Assembly: GCA_019316985.1 (NCBI GenBank) | Contig: CP079215.1 | Location: 5,456,001-5,520,000, forward strand | Length of the DNA stretch: 64,000 nucleotides | Direction of reading: 5' to 3' | Source: Paraniabella defluvii | GTDB taxonomy: Bacteria > Bacteroidota > Bacteroidia > Chitinophagales > Chitinophagaceae | In this document: in pieces, positions 21,246-31,452 of the stretch | Position numbering within the stretch: the first letter of the stretch is position 1 | Layout of the letters: each line of letters opens with the position of its first letter | The notes under the pieces: model-generated | What the model saw: only the letters and a program-made list of their open reading frames with translations | Databases searched by the model: none | What the model was told of the DNA's origin: nothing | Translations under genes and position numbers: made by a program

Positions 21246-21827
21246 ATGGAAGCATTAAGAAAAGAATTACACCTCAGCCAGCGCGAATTTGCCGGGCTGA
21301 TCGGAGTGTCGCACGTGGTCATTTCCTTATACGAAAAGGGAGATCGTAAGCTGCCCCGCGAAGCACTGAAAAGAATATTAGCGCTGCAGGCTCAGCTCCA
21401 CAGCGGGGAACCGTCGGCGCCTGAAGCACCAATAAAAGTGACACCCGCAGAGCAGCGGCGTCAATTAAAGCTGGCTGAAACACTCCGCATGCGCTTTCGC
21501 AAAGCTGAGATTACAGCAGAAAAATTGCAGGAAAATCTTACCGAAATGCAGCAACGGCATCAATATTTGCTTCAAAAACAGAAAATACTGCAGCAATTGG
21601 CCGGGCTGGAAGGTGCAGAGCAACCTGTGCTTAACAAAATATTGGTAAACATTGTAAAGGCGCTGGAAGGTTGCGGAACTGCCAGCCAAAGCAAACTGAT
21701 CTATAAAATTGCAGTGGCGCAGGCCCGTCGGCAAATTGCGCAACTGCTGTTAGACGACCCGGATTGGCAACAGTTAGACACTATCAGCTTCCCTTCCCCA
21801 TATCCGACCCTGAAGGCGATTTATTAA
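21246..21827 (+). CDS. XRE-family helix-turn-helix regulator with coiled-coil tail
   Basis: A 193-residue intact protein. Residues 1-45 are a Cro/CI-type HTH (LHLSQREFAGLIGVSHVVIS, then LYEKGDRKLPREALKRILAL). The rest is long and helical (FRKAEITAEKLQENLTEMQQ; LLQKQKILQQLAGLEGAEQP) and probably forms a coiled coil. It is followed 10 bases later by another coiled-coil gene, so the two products may interact. No toxin is recognisable. Confidence 0.75.
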   Translation: MEALRKELHLSQREFAGLIGVSHVVISLYEKGDRKLPREALKRILALQAQLHSGEPSAPEAPIKVTPAEQRRQLKLAETLRMRFRKAEITAEKLQENLTEMQQRHQYLLQKQKILQQLAGLEGAEQPVLNKILVNIVKALEGCGTASQSKLIYKIAVAQARRQIAQLLLDDPDWQQLDTISFPSPYPTLKAIY

Positions 21828-21837
21828 ACGATACGTT

Positions 21838-22351
21838 ATGACCTACTACTACTCCCTGCAATTACTAACCGATGCCGGCTCCTGTGTAACACTGTCGAAA
21901 ATGGCTCAAAAACAACTGCGTAAACTGAGCATACAAAAAAATGAGCTTGAATACCAAAGAGACACTTATCTGCTTACTTTGCGCGACATCGCCAGGCAAA
22001 TAGCTGAAACCGAAGCTTTATTAAAAGGCCTCGACGAAGCGCTTGCGGGGCTGCCTGATGGAAAGTTAAAAGACGAATATATCGATAAACGCGTACGGGC
22101 GGTCTATGCCAATTTTGAGCTCAACCGACGCCGGAAACAATACCCCGGAACGATTATTGGAAAAAGAGTTGATCCTGGAGCGCATACGCAAGGACTGTGA
22201 AATGGTGGAGGCTTTTATTGAAATCATCAACACACACGGGCTGTCGCTTCAAAAAACGCTGGATGCCGGGCAGCAGGTTGAAAAAAAAAACCTCCTACAG
22301 GCTAAGCCTATCGATTATTATAACATACCACGCAAAGGGACGGTAGCATAA
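21838..22351 (+). CDS. Coiled-coil hypothetical protein paired with the XRE regulator
   Basis: Starts MTYYYSLQLLTDAGSCVTLS and is mostly heptad-like helix (LRKLSIQKNELEYQRDTYLL; LLKGLDEALAGLPDGKLKDE). After a frame break near 22125 it continues TPERLLEKELILERIRKDCE to a stop at 22349-22351. About 171 residues, no signal peptide. It follows the XRE gene by 10 bases, so it is almost certainly co-transcribed. Function unknown. Confidence 0.5.
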
Positions 22352-22527
22352 AGAAGGCGAAAGCTCCTTCCCAATCGTCATCCCGACTAAGTGAAGTGCA
22401 ACGAAACGCATGGAGGGATCTGCTGCTACGAAGAGAGGCTTCCGTTGGGGTTCCTCACTACAGGATAAGTCCAAATAAGTATTACTTCAAAAGCTTCATT
22501 GATGAAAATACAAACGAAGGTGTAAAG
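22352..22527 (+). repeat. Composite REP and degenerate hairpin element
   Basis: REP half CGTCATCCCGACTAAGTGAA ... GGAGGGATCTGCTGCTACGA, the linker CACTACAGGATAAGTCCAAA, then a decayed hairpin (TTCATTGATGAAAATACAAA ... CGAAGG). Same module order as the copies at 20719 and 24221. Confidence 0.65.
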
Positions 22528-22579
22528 TTATGTTTGATCCTTTCTTCAGATGTAACCAGGTAAAAAAATCTGCACCGGC

Positions 22580-23963
22580 TTACCTTAATGCCCGGGCTTT
22601 ACGGATGATGGCATTAATGTCTCGCATTTGTGCATCTGTCAAGGGTATATCCGGGCGCAGGTTATTATCAGGCGTCTTGCCTGCCGGTCTTATATGCTCT
22701 TTTACCCCAAAGCGCACAAAAAGCTGCGTATGGGGAAGGTTGGTATAAAACATTTCTCCAAAACTGGTGGGATGGCCGTTAACAGGTGTTTGGCCCATCA
22801 GCGGCGCCATATTATTGTCTTTGACCAGCGTGCCAAAATTCATAGCGCTGGAAAATGTGGCAGGACCGATCACTACAACGGTTTTCCCTTTAAAAGGGTT
22901 GGGGACGGTTTCAGGAGTAATCCTGTCTGATGCAAATGCAACACCTTACCTACCGGCTCGGCAGCATATGAGGCATTATCAAACCCCAGGAACGCAGCAG
23001 CTTTAAATATTCATCGCTCCTTTTCCAGTTAGTTTGATAACTAAGATAGGCTTGGCGGTAGATATAGCTGATGAGGTAATCACCTACAGCAGTGCTGCCG
23101 CCTTCATTACGACTAACATCAATGATCAGCCGATTAACGCCATCCAGTTTTATTTGTTCAAAAATACCGTCAACGGTTGCCCTGATAGAATCAACAGAAT
23201 ACTTGCCCTTTGGTTGTACATCAAAGGAGCATGCATTGATATAGCCGGTAGTACCATAGCGGGTATAGGATACTCGCTCGGGGCATGCCGATACCTGCTG
23301 TGCGGCAAGAAAAGTCTCCCACTCTTTTAAACCAATACCCGGTACGGTGATCGTTTGGCCCGTTGCACTGGTGATGGTAAACTCGGTCGCCTGTACATCG
23401 ACAGCCCAGGGATACAGGTAGCCAAACCGGCGTAAGGCAGTTGCCATTCGCTGGTCGGGGTAGCCGGTGGTGGCAAGCGCACATTGACGCAACAGCTTTT
23501 CCAAAGGCATACCGTTTATACTAACCGGTTGCAGCCCGTTATAGCCGGGAGGTGCATTGCCAAGCCATTGGCCAATGCGGTAGGTGTTGCCTTCCTTCTT
23601 TAATGTAAAAGGCGGGTATACCGGTTTGCTGCGATAAGCGGGATCCAGCAGTTCTGTTTTAAGATTCAGCTGCGCATGCTCATCAGAAAGCCGGGCCAGT
23701 ACGGGCCGTATTTTCTTTAAAAGATCTGTTGCCGTAGCGGAGTCTTTCAACGAGACGGAAATATAGTTAAACAATGAATCGTATTGAACGGGCGTTAATT
23801 CGCTGTAAGGGTTTACATGCACAGTAGTGATCAGGCGCCGGAGATGATTAAGATCTTCCTTCAGTTCAGCCGGGGAAAAAAGCTCAGGACTGGTTTGCGC
23901 ATGGAGGGATAGGCCGGTAAAATGGATAACCGCCGTAAACATTAAACAAGTGATCGATCTCAT
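22580..23963 (-). CDS. S41 family peptidase (tail-specific protease fold), exported
   Basis: About 460 residues with one break near 22945. The signal peptide is MRSITCLMFTAVIHFTGLSL. The S41 core shows LIIDVSRNEGGSTAVGDYLI, corresponding to the usual LIIDxRxNxGG strand, and VVIGPATFSSAMNFGTLVKD with the catalytic serine region TFSSA. The C-terminus HIRPAGKTPDNNLRPDIPLT fits the family ending that names the P-D-x segment. No canonical PDZ domain is obvious. It is probably periplasmic, and no partner is evident. Confidence 0.75.
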
Positions 23964-24220
23964 ATAACAGCAAACGCAGCAATAGTAAAAATGTTACAGT
24001 TGCGTACTATCTTAAAGAGTGGTAGTATCCGCCGGAAGTAAACAGAATACTTATTAGGTAGGGTTCTATGGATGCTATCCATACCGGCCGATACGGCAGG
24101 TATTTGTGGGCAAATAAATAATGCCACAGATACACGAATAAAGAAATCAATAAGCTATTACTTGGTATCGACCTTGTCGGTTTAGCACAGGCTAAGGACA
24201 AAAAAGCGTTATTTGAAAAG
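23964..24220. other. Intergenic region left of the tandem repeat
   Basis: No supported gene. It is followed to the right by the 156-bp tandem duplication; together they form a 690-base stretch without a gene. Confidence 0.4.
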
Positions 24221-24560
24221 TTCGTCGGGAAGAAGCACCAACGAAGGTGGAAGCCCCTTTTCAATCGTCATCCCGACCGAATGTAGTGCAACGAAATGAG
24301 CGGAGGGATCTCACATTAAGAAAGAAGATACTTGTTGGTCACCACAGGCTAAGCCAAATAAGCGTCAACTCAAAGGTTCGTTGGTGAAAACACCCAACGA
24401 AGGTGGAAGCCCCTTTTCAATCGTCATCCCGACCGAATGTAGTGCAACGAAATGAGCGGAGGGATCTCACATTAAGAAAGAAGATACTTGTTGGTCACCA
24501 CAGGCTAAGCCCAATAAGCATCAACTCAGAGGTTCGTTGGTGAAAATACCAACAAAGGAG
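24221..24560 (+). repeat. Tandem duplication, 156-bp period, of the composite hairpin/REP element
   Basis: Two nearly identical units (AGGTGGAAGCCCCTTTTCAA starts at 24245 and 24401) plus a third hairpin at 24533. Each unit has a TTCGTTGGTG/CACCAACGAA hairpin, the REP half CGTCATCCCGACCGAATGTA ... GGAGGGATCTCACATTAAGA, and the linker CTTGTTGGTCACCACAGGCT. The core stretch between units is identical over more than 100 bases, so the duplication is recent. Confidence 0.8.
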
Positions 24561-24654
24561 TAAGGATCTGAATTTATAAACTAATTGCCGGTAACCCGGC
24601 TATACTTAAAAAACAATTATTAAATTAGTGGTCATTTAAACTTCGCAAACGATT

Positions 24655-25686
24655 ATGCTTGAAACCTTGTACAACGAGTTCATCGGCTTTTTTGGTATTG
24701 GCGGCATTATTGAAATGGTGAAGAAAACGATTACAGCTCGCTCTCCACCTGGGCAGGTATCCAAAACCTGATCTACCCTATCATACCGGTTTTGCTGCTG
24801 ATAGAAATTATCAGGGCTATCATATACAAACGCTTTAAAATAGAAGATTACCAGTTATCTTTTCTGGTATTTGTGCTCAACCGCTTTATTTCAAGATTTA
24901 TTTCAATTGCAGCGGTGGGGTTTTGTATTGGTGTATTTGAGAAATGGGCCATCTTTAAAACCGATATTACCTGGTACTGGCTCTTATACGGCTATGTGAT
25001 ATGGGAATTTGCTCATTTTGTTTATCATTTTCTGGCGCACAAGGTCAGGATACTCTGGTGCCTGCATTCTACACACCATGCGCCGCAGCAAATGAACCTG
25101 TTTGTGAATTTTGCACACTTTTTTTTTAGAAGCTCCTTACGCCGATGTTATTCGCACTTCCATTTGTATTGTGCTGGGCGTAAGCCCGCCCCTGTTGTTT
25201 TTAATTATGTTCATCGATGGTTTATGGGGATCGTTTATACATGTGGGTGAAAACATTATGAAAAACGGAAGGCTGGGTTTTTTAGGCAGGATATTGCTAA
25301 CGCCTTCCCACCACCGGGTACACCACGCGCGCAACCCTTTGTATATGGATACCAATTTCTGTAACCTGCTCAACATCTGGGATAAGGTATTTAAAACGTA
25401 CCAAGATGAAAAACAGGAGATAAAAATAGAGTATGGCATTACCAGGAAAATGAAACCCAACAGCCTCCTGGATGCCTATTTCGGAGAAATTGTGTGCCTG
25501 TGGAGAGATGTGGTAAAAGCTCCCGGCCTGAAAAATAAACTCCTGTATATTATAATGCCACCCGGCTGGAGCCATACGGGCAGGCACCAGACAGCAAAGG
25601 TTGCGCGGAGCGAATACCTCGACGCACAGGAGCAACAGGAAAAGAATGCTGTACATACAACCGCGCCTGATCCGCATTTTCAGTAA
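24655..25686 (+). CDS. Sterol desaturase / fatty acid hydroxylase family protein
   Basis: Integral-membrane di-iron oxygenase of about 343 residues. Several transmembrane helices (IQNLIYPIIPVLLLIEIIRA) surround the histidine clusters HFVYHFLAHK, LHSTHHAPQQMN and SHHRVHHARN, the metal ligands of the family. A lost A near 24730 and an extra T near 25128 break the frame. The MPPGWSHTG near the C-terminus is typical of bacterial members. The substrate (lipid or sterol-like) cannot be told from context. Confidence 0.85.
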
Positions 25687-25725
25687 ATACCTGAAGTACG
25701 GGAAACCAATGCCCCAACCTGATGA

Positions 25726-25899
<174 letters not shown>

Positions 25900-26051
25900 T
25901 TAGATATTTAATATGAACAATAAGTCCCTGTCTTTCAGTTCCGACCTTTTTAACCTGGTTGGGGCAAGTCCGGTGCCAATTTACTTTTAACCGGTATACC
26001 ATATAGCTTTGTCTAAAAACAGGGCGCTGTGCGGTGGTGCATACAGGAATA

Positions 26052-27083
26052 TCAGGGTGTGGCAATCTGCAATACAATTCTCCCTTCTATCTCGCCCTTT
26101 CTCATCTGGTCAAAAATGGCGTTAATATCTTCGAGACGGGCCATATGTACTGTGGGCCTTACCTTTCCTTCAACAGCAAAGGCGATGGCTTCCTGCATAT
26201 CCTTACGCGTACCCACAATCGATCCCTCACCGTATACCGGTTCAACACGGTATCAAAGATGGGCAGATCGAAGCTGCCCGGAGGCAGGCCGTTTAAAGAG
26301 ATGGTTCCCTTCTTCCTGAGGGCCGCGAGGCCCTGTTTAAAAGCTGTTGGAGACACAGCGGTTACCAGTACACCGTGCATACCGCCTGTTTGTTTTTTAA
26401 GTATTCACCGGGATCCTGCTGCCGGGCATTAACCGTTATATCAGCGCCCAGCCGGCGGGCCAGGTTTAGTTTATCATCGGCTACATCAATAGCCGCTACA
26501 TGTAAACCCATGGCTTTGGCATATTGTACTGCAAGATGCCCCAGCCCGCCAACACCCGATATAGCCACCCACTCGCCCGGCCTGGTTTCGGTTTCTTTTA
26601 ACCCCTTGTATACCGTTACCCCGGCGCAGGTAATAGGCGCCATTTCGGCGAAGTTGATGCCGGCGGGGAAAAGGGCTACATACCGAGCATCTGCCACTAC
26701 GTATTCCGCATAACTTCCATCTACCGAATACCCGCCATTTTGTTGTGAATCGCAAAGCGTTTCCCAGCCGGTTATGCAGTACTCGCAATGGCCGCAGGCA
26801 CTAAACAGCCAGGGTACCCCACAATATCGCCTTCTTTAACCTGTGTTACATTTTTTCCTAATGCTGCCACAAAGCCTACGCCTTCATGCCCGGGTATTAA
26901 GGGTAGTTTGGGCTTTACAGGCCAGTCGCCTTCGCAGGCGTGCAGGTCGGTATGGCAAACACCACTGGTAATTATTTTTACAAGCACCTGGTTTTCACCC
27001 GGCTGTTTTACAGGCACTTCTTCTATTTGTAAAGGTGTGCCAAAGCGGTGCAGTACGGCAGCCTTCATTGTTCGAGGTATCAT
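26052..27083 (-). CDS. adhP: Zinc-dependent alcohol dehydrogenase, AdhP-like
   Basis: MDR superfamily enzyme of about 343 residues. The catalytic zinc ligands are in [15 protein letters not shown] and [11 protein letters not shown]. The structural zinc cysteines are in [15 protein letters not shown], and the Rossmann motif is [20 protein letters not shown]. It ends [10 protein letters not shown]. Frame breaks lie near 26775, 26385 and 26235. The start may be at [17 protein letters not shown] (27068) instead of 27083. It oxidises primary alcohols or reduces aldehydes. Confidence 0.85.
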
Positions 27084-27322
27084 GGTTGTTATTATTTAGT
27101 GAACAAATGCTTTCTACGAAGAAACGGGCTTTTACCATTAAATACAATGACAGGGCGCAGGCATAGCGCTGATTGACGTCAGCACGTGGCGCTGCCATTT
27201 TACAACCAGCATTGGATATAAGTCAACAACAGGACGAAAGTCATTTTTAAGGGTGTCGGTAGTCACCTGTTTGTCCCCTGCCCGGGGTTAGCTTTACCTC
27301 ATTATATAAAACATCAGTTGTT

Positions 27323-28147
27323 ATGAAGACCATCATTGTTCCAACAGACTTTTCGGCCGCCTCGGTGAACGCAGCGGTTTATGCCACGCAATTAGCCGAA
27401 CAGGTTCAGGCCCGTATTGTATTGCTCCACGCATTACCGCTGCCTTTAAATGCAGCGGCATTACCCTTTCCGGCCCCGGGTTATGATGACGCCCTGGCTG
27501 AAACGGATCAATTGATGAGAGCGCTGAAAGAAAAACTGGAGCGCGACAGCCCGGTAAGCATCAGCTACAGTATTACTGTTGAAAGCTTCCTGTCGGAGAT
27601 AGAACGATTCAACAAAAGACAGGACATTTTTGCCATGGTGATGGGTATGAGCGGATCGGGTGATGCAGAAGCATTTTTGCTGGGCAGCTTCAACCTGATG
27701 GCAGCTACACATTTAACGCATCCGCTGATTATTGTTCCGGCAGGTTGCAGTTTTAATGGCTTTCAAAAATTGGCGCTTGGCTGTGATATGCTGAATGTTT
27801 CTGAAACATTGCCCGGCAAAAGTATCCTCGATTTTTTTGGATATTTTAATGCGAAGCTGCACATTTTACATATTACCAGGCCCGGTACAGAAGTAACTGC
27901 TCAAGTAGCCGTGTCTACCAGGTCGATTCAAAATATACTCCAACAGCTCCAGCCCGAAATTCATTTAGCTAACTACGATACCGTTAAGGAAGGATTGGAG
28001 CATTTTGTGCAACTGAACAATATTGACCTGCTGATAATTATACCTAAAGAGCGCTCATTTGTAGAGAAGCTTTTTCATACAAGTGTTACCAAAAGTATGG
28101 CGCTCCATTCAAAAGTACCCGTAATGATACTGCATAAAGAACGTTAA
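27323..28147 (+). CDS. Universal stress protein, two Usp domains
   Basis: An intact 274-residue protein. Domain 1 begins MKTIIVPTDFSAASVNAAVY and includes the second block VMGMSGSGDAEAFLLGSFNL. Domain 2 runs from about residue 150 to the end. Tandem UspA proteins are cytoplasmic and bind nucleotide or mark stress in Bacteroidota. It is divergent from the adhP gene, and AdhP/Usp pairing is a recurrent neighbourhood. Confidence 0.85.
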   Translation: MKTIIVPTDFSAASVNAAVYATQLAEQVQARIVLLHALPLPLNAAALPFPAPGYDDALAETDQLMRALKEKLERDSPVSISYSITVESFLSEIERFNKRQDIFAMVMGMSGSGDAEAFLLGSFNLMAATHLTHPLIIVPAGCSFNGFQKLALGCDMLNVSETLPGKSILDFFGYFNAKLHILHITRPGTEVTAQVAVSTRSIQNILQQLQPEIHLANYDTVKEGLEHFVQLNNIDLLIIIPKERSFVEKLFHTSVTKSMALHSKVPVMILHKER

Positions 28148-29122
28148 TGCATACTGCGCACCGGCAGGGCTCACAATAAACAACCGCTGGTTGAAAAAAC
28201 TCCATTTCCTTGAAAGCAGGATTGCGGCAACACCTCCTGCCTGAACGGCTAAGCACTTTGCTATCTGCAAATCTTTATTTTTTCAGAACTTTCTTTTTCT
28301 AATACTCATTCTGTATATTTGACTCAATTAGTGATAAGTACCTTTTATTTGAAAAGCCCTCGGTAACAGATTACTTGGTAGCTATGATCTAAACAACCTT
28401 CAAGCCAGGCTGCAGCCCTTTGAACCAGCAGCTAAAAAGTTTGAGCCCTGACAATAAAACAAAAACCCTTAAAACAAAATGCCCTTTGATCATTATGAAT
28501 TTTGAAACCCATATTAATATAAGAAGAAAATAGTTGCCGGTAATTTCTCCAGGTGAGCGATGTAATTATAAGCCCTTTCTAAACCATAGTTACACCCCAC
28601 GAAAAATTACTCAGGCAGGTTTATGTATTGCGTGCATAAAGCATAAATCGTTAGCCCGATTTTTAAATGCCCTTATTACATTATGCCTTTGCAAGCTTAG
28701 CATAAGCCTATTTTCAAATCAAGCCTGATCTGTAGTAATGACTATAGCAACTATACTGCGTGCTAACATGTTCTTAGTGTCTGTAGAACTATAACGTACT
28801 GTTTAATCAAGCCCTGAACAGCTATAGAGAGTTGCCGTATTGCTTTGCCCTACAGAGCTTAAGGTTGTTTTCAAAGTTTTGAATCACATCCTTAATCGTT
28901 ACCTCAGACAGGCTTGTTTGAAAATATTCATAAAATAAAACGGTCCCCTCTTATAATGAATGGGATTTGCTACCAACAGCCTGACACTTTATTTACCGCT
29001 AGTGTCTGATTTGCCGTACGGCTATTTTACCTATCAGGCTTTTGATGGTATTGTTCAGCAATATTGAAGCCCGGCATTTAGTGCCGGGCTTATAAATCTT
29101 TACCATTAAAGCAATCATTTCC
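28148..29122. other. Long gene-free region, about 975 bases
   Basis: No open frame here has recognisable protein character. The strip contains many short AAGCC(C)TGA-like motifs on the same strand (for example near 28438, 28724, 28809) and a perfect hairpin at its right end. Confidence 0.45.
29067..29091. terminator. Hairpin AAGCCCGGCA / TGCCGGGCTT
   Basis: A perfect 10-bp stem with a 5-base loop, 32 bases after the stop of the minus-strand oxidoreductase gene. There is no strong T tract on that strand, so the terminator call rests on stem quality and position. Confidence 0.5.
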
Positions 29123-30398
29123 TCAGAACTTATTAAAATCCCACTTCCCGCGGTAGGGTCTCGATCTCATTATATTGGCACTTGCATCGTCGAACATTTC
29201 TTTCTTGGGATCCCATTTCAGGCTGCGTTGCAATTCGTAGGCAATGTTTACCGCATTACAGATAGTAGCCGTACGATGGCCTGTTTCTACGTCGCAGATC
29301 GGCCTGGATCTTTTTTAATAGCATCTACCCAATCCTGGTAATGGTTGTCACTAAAATAAAGCCGCTTATCGTTAGAGCCCAGCTTAGTATTGACAAGGTC
29401 GGCAGGATTGCTGCGTAAAAATGACCGGCTTACCTCTATCGTACCTTTTTCACCAATAAACTGGATAGCATTGCCTTCTCCCCATTTTTTGTGATGCACT
29501 TTTACGCCATTTGCATAAACATAATATAAGCCTGTTTTTGCTGCGGGCTCATCAGGCGCATGAAAAGCTACCGGGCCCGATTGATCCATTCCCAATGCCC
29601 ATTGCACTATATCGAACATATGGGCTCCCCAATCGGTGATATATCCGCCGCCAAAGCCCTGGTATCCTCTCCACCAGGCCCATTTAGGGTCTTCAATAGG
29701 TGGTGCTAAAACAGGGTTATACCCCTGTACATAGACGGACCTATCCACAGATCCCAATCGAGATATTCTGGAGTGGGCAAAGAAGGCAGGTCGCATTGCA
29801 TTACAGGCTCTCCAACAGACACGTTGACTTCTTTAATTTTCCCGATATAATTATTATACACCAATTCTGCAGCTTGCCGGAAGTTATAGGAGGAGCGTTG
29901 CATACTACCCGTTTGAAATACACGTTTGTACTTCCGGGTTGCGTTAACCATCGCCCTGCCTTCGGCAATGGTAAGCGATAACGGCTTTTCACAATAGATA
30001 TCTTTCCCGGCCGCCGCCGCATCTACGGCCATTTGTGCATGCCAGTGATCGGGTGTGGCTATAACTACGGCATCCAGGCCCTTCATTGCCAACAGTTCGC
30101 GATAATGTTTAAACCGTTCAGTACCTGCATTGCCTTTATTTTCATTAGCCTTCAAAGCAAGCTGGTAAAAATGTTCCAGTTTTTTTGTATCCACATCGCA
30201 AACCGCGCTAACATAAGTTTCCTTACAATTACTGAGTCCTCTTAACAGAGTACCAGACTGCTTGCCCAGTCCGATATATCCGAGATTAATTCTGTCGCTT
30301 GGCGCTACATGCGATTTTCCTCCCCTTACATAGGAAGGTATAATAGTAAGCGCAATAGCAGCTTTGGATGTCTGGCCTATAAATTTTCTTCGCTTCAT
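29123..30398 (-). CDS. Gfo/Idh/MocA family oxidoreductase with export signal
   Basis: About 424 residues. MKRRKFIGQTSKAAIALTII is a Tat-like leader. NAD-binding region NLGYIGLGKQSGTLLRGLSN, catalytic CEKPLSL (EKP), then a C-terminal domain with GYQGFGGGYITDWGAHMFDI. It ends MRSRPYRGKWDFNKF. Breaks lie near 29735 and 29303, where a G/C run is short. It is a different subgroup from the 307-1508 copy: that one has GHQYRYS, this one QTGSMQRS, typical of enzymes acting on exported sugars. It appears monocistronic. Confidence 0.85.
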
Positions 30399-30539
30399 CA
30401 GTTGGTTTTAAGTGTGTAGAGTTCTGATAAATTTCGCAAAAAAAAATTGTAATTAAACCAGGTGTTTTTAAACGACCCCGGGTCAAAGACCGTTCAGGCC
30501 TTTACGCCCGGTATGGCTGTTAGCTCGTTTAGGTCGCCC

Positions 30540-31286
30540 TCAGTTAATAATCTCGCCTTTATTATTCGCCAGTTTCTGCCGGAAGCTTTCCAGCTCCTGT
30601 GGTGTTTGTTTCAGCCAATCTGCAGCTTCGCCAACAATTTTTAAAGGAGCCGAAGTGCGGTAAGAACGCGTGGGGTTACCCGGAAATTTTTGTCAGTTAC
30701 ATTAGGATCATTTTCGAAATCGCCCGTCGGCTCTACTATATAAACGCGTTCACGTCCTCGCCATTGGCTAATGCTGCTGCGAGCCCTGCTCCGTTAACAA
30801 GAGCGGTAAAGTAGATATGATTCATGGTAAGCTCCTGCTGGTAATTAGACTGCCACCCAGGGGTAAGGAAATCACCCACCTGCAGGTCAGCTTTTGTTCC
30901 ATGGTAAAACGGTCCTTTGTCGGAAGGCTTTTTCCCGGCAAATGTACCGGCCAATTCTTGGTACTTTTTTGCGTTGCCCGCATCGCCCAGCTTTTCATAG
31001 CAGGTGGCAATGTTTTTATACAACGAGGCAAGAGCGCTATTGACAGAATCATCGTTTATTTTTAATGCAAACTTTAAAGCTGTTTCCAGCCATTTTAACT
31101 GATCGGCGGTATTCGGTTGATGCCGGGCCACATAATGAGCGGCAATAAATTTTTCAAAATCGGCTGTAGCTTCATTCCATGCCTGCAAAAAAGCCTGCCC
31201 GCTTCATCAGGGCGCCCTTGTTCTTCCATTGCCATGCCTGCAAGACAATGTTTTACAACCGTATTGGCTGGGTTAAATTCCATCAT
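30540..31286 (-). CDS. arr: Rifampin ADP-ribosyltransferase (Arr) with N-terminal TPR region
   Basis: About 248 residues. Residues 1-130 are TPR-like helices (FNPANTVVKHCLAGMAMEEQ; LYKNIATCYEKLGDAGNAKK). The C-terminal part is Arr: GPFYHGTKADLQVGDFLTPG, NHIYFTAL, then the NAD-binding-region block DPNVTDKNFPGNPTRSYRT and PLKIVGEAADW. Arr transfers ADP-ribose from NAD to rifampin and inactivates it. The conserved His (FYHGT) and Tyr (HIYFT) are present. Frame breaks lie near 31190 and 30735. Resistance is inferred from the family. Confidence 0.8.
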
Positions 31287-31452
31287 TGATTACTTATTTA
31301 AAATCCTGTTTTATCTTCTGATACAAAATTACTGCTATCACATCAACCAACTTAAAAGATGCTGTGCGCCCGTCTTCGTTGAAAAAATATACGGGAATTA
31401 ATTGAACAATAGCCCCGGTTATGGTTTTCTTAAAACGCTGCCTGGTATTTTT

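Noticed and set aside
24007-24264. Coding gene on the minus strand
   Set aside because: The open frame consists partly of the dispersed repeat sequence.
24221-24560. CRISPR array
   Set aside because: The repeats are 156-bp units with no unique short spacers and there are no cas genes nearby.
28534-28728. Small coding gene in the long gene-free region
   Set aside because: No start context, no family character and scattered codon use.
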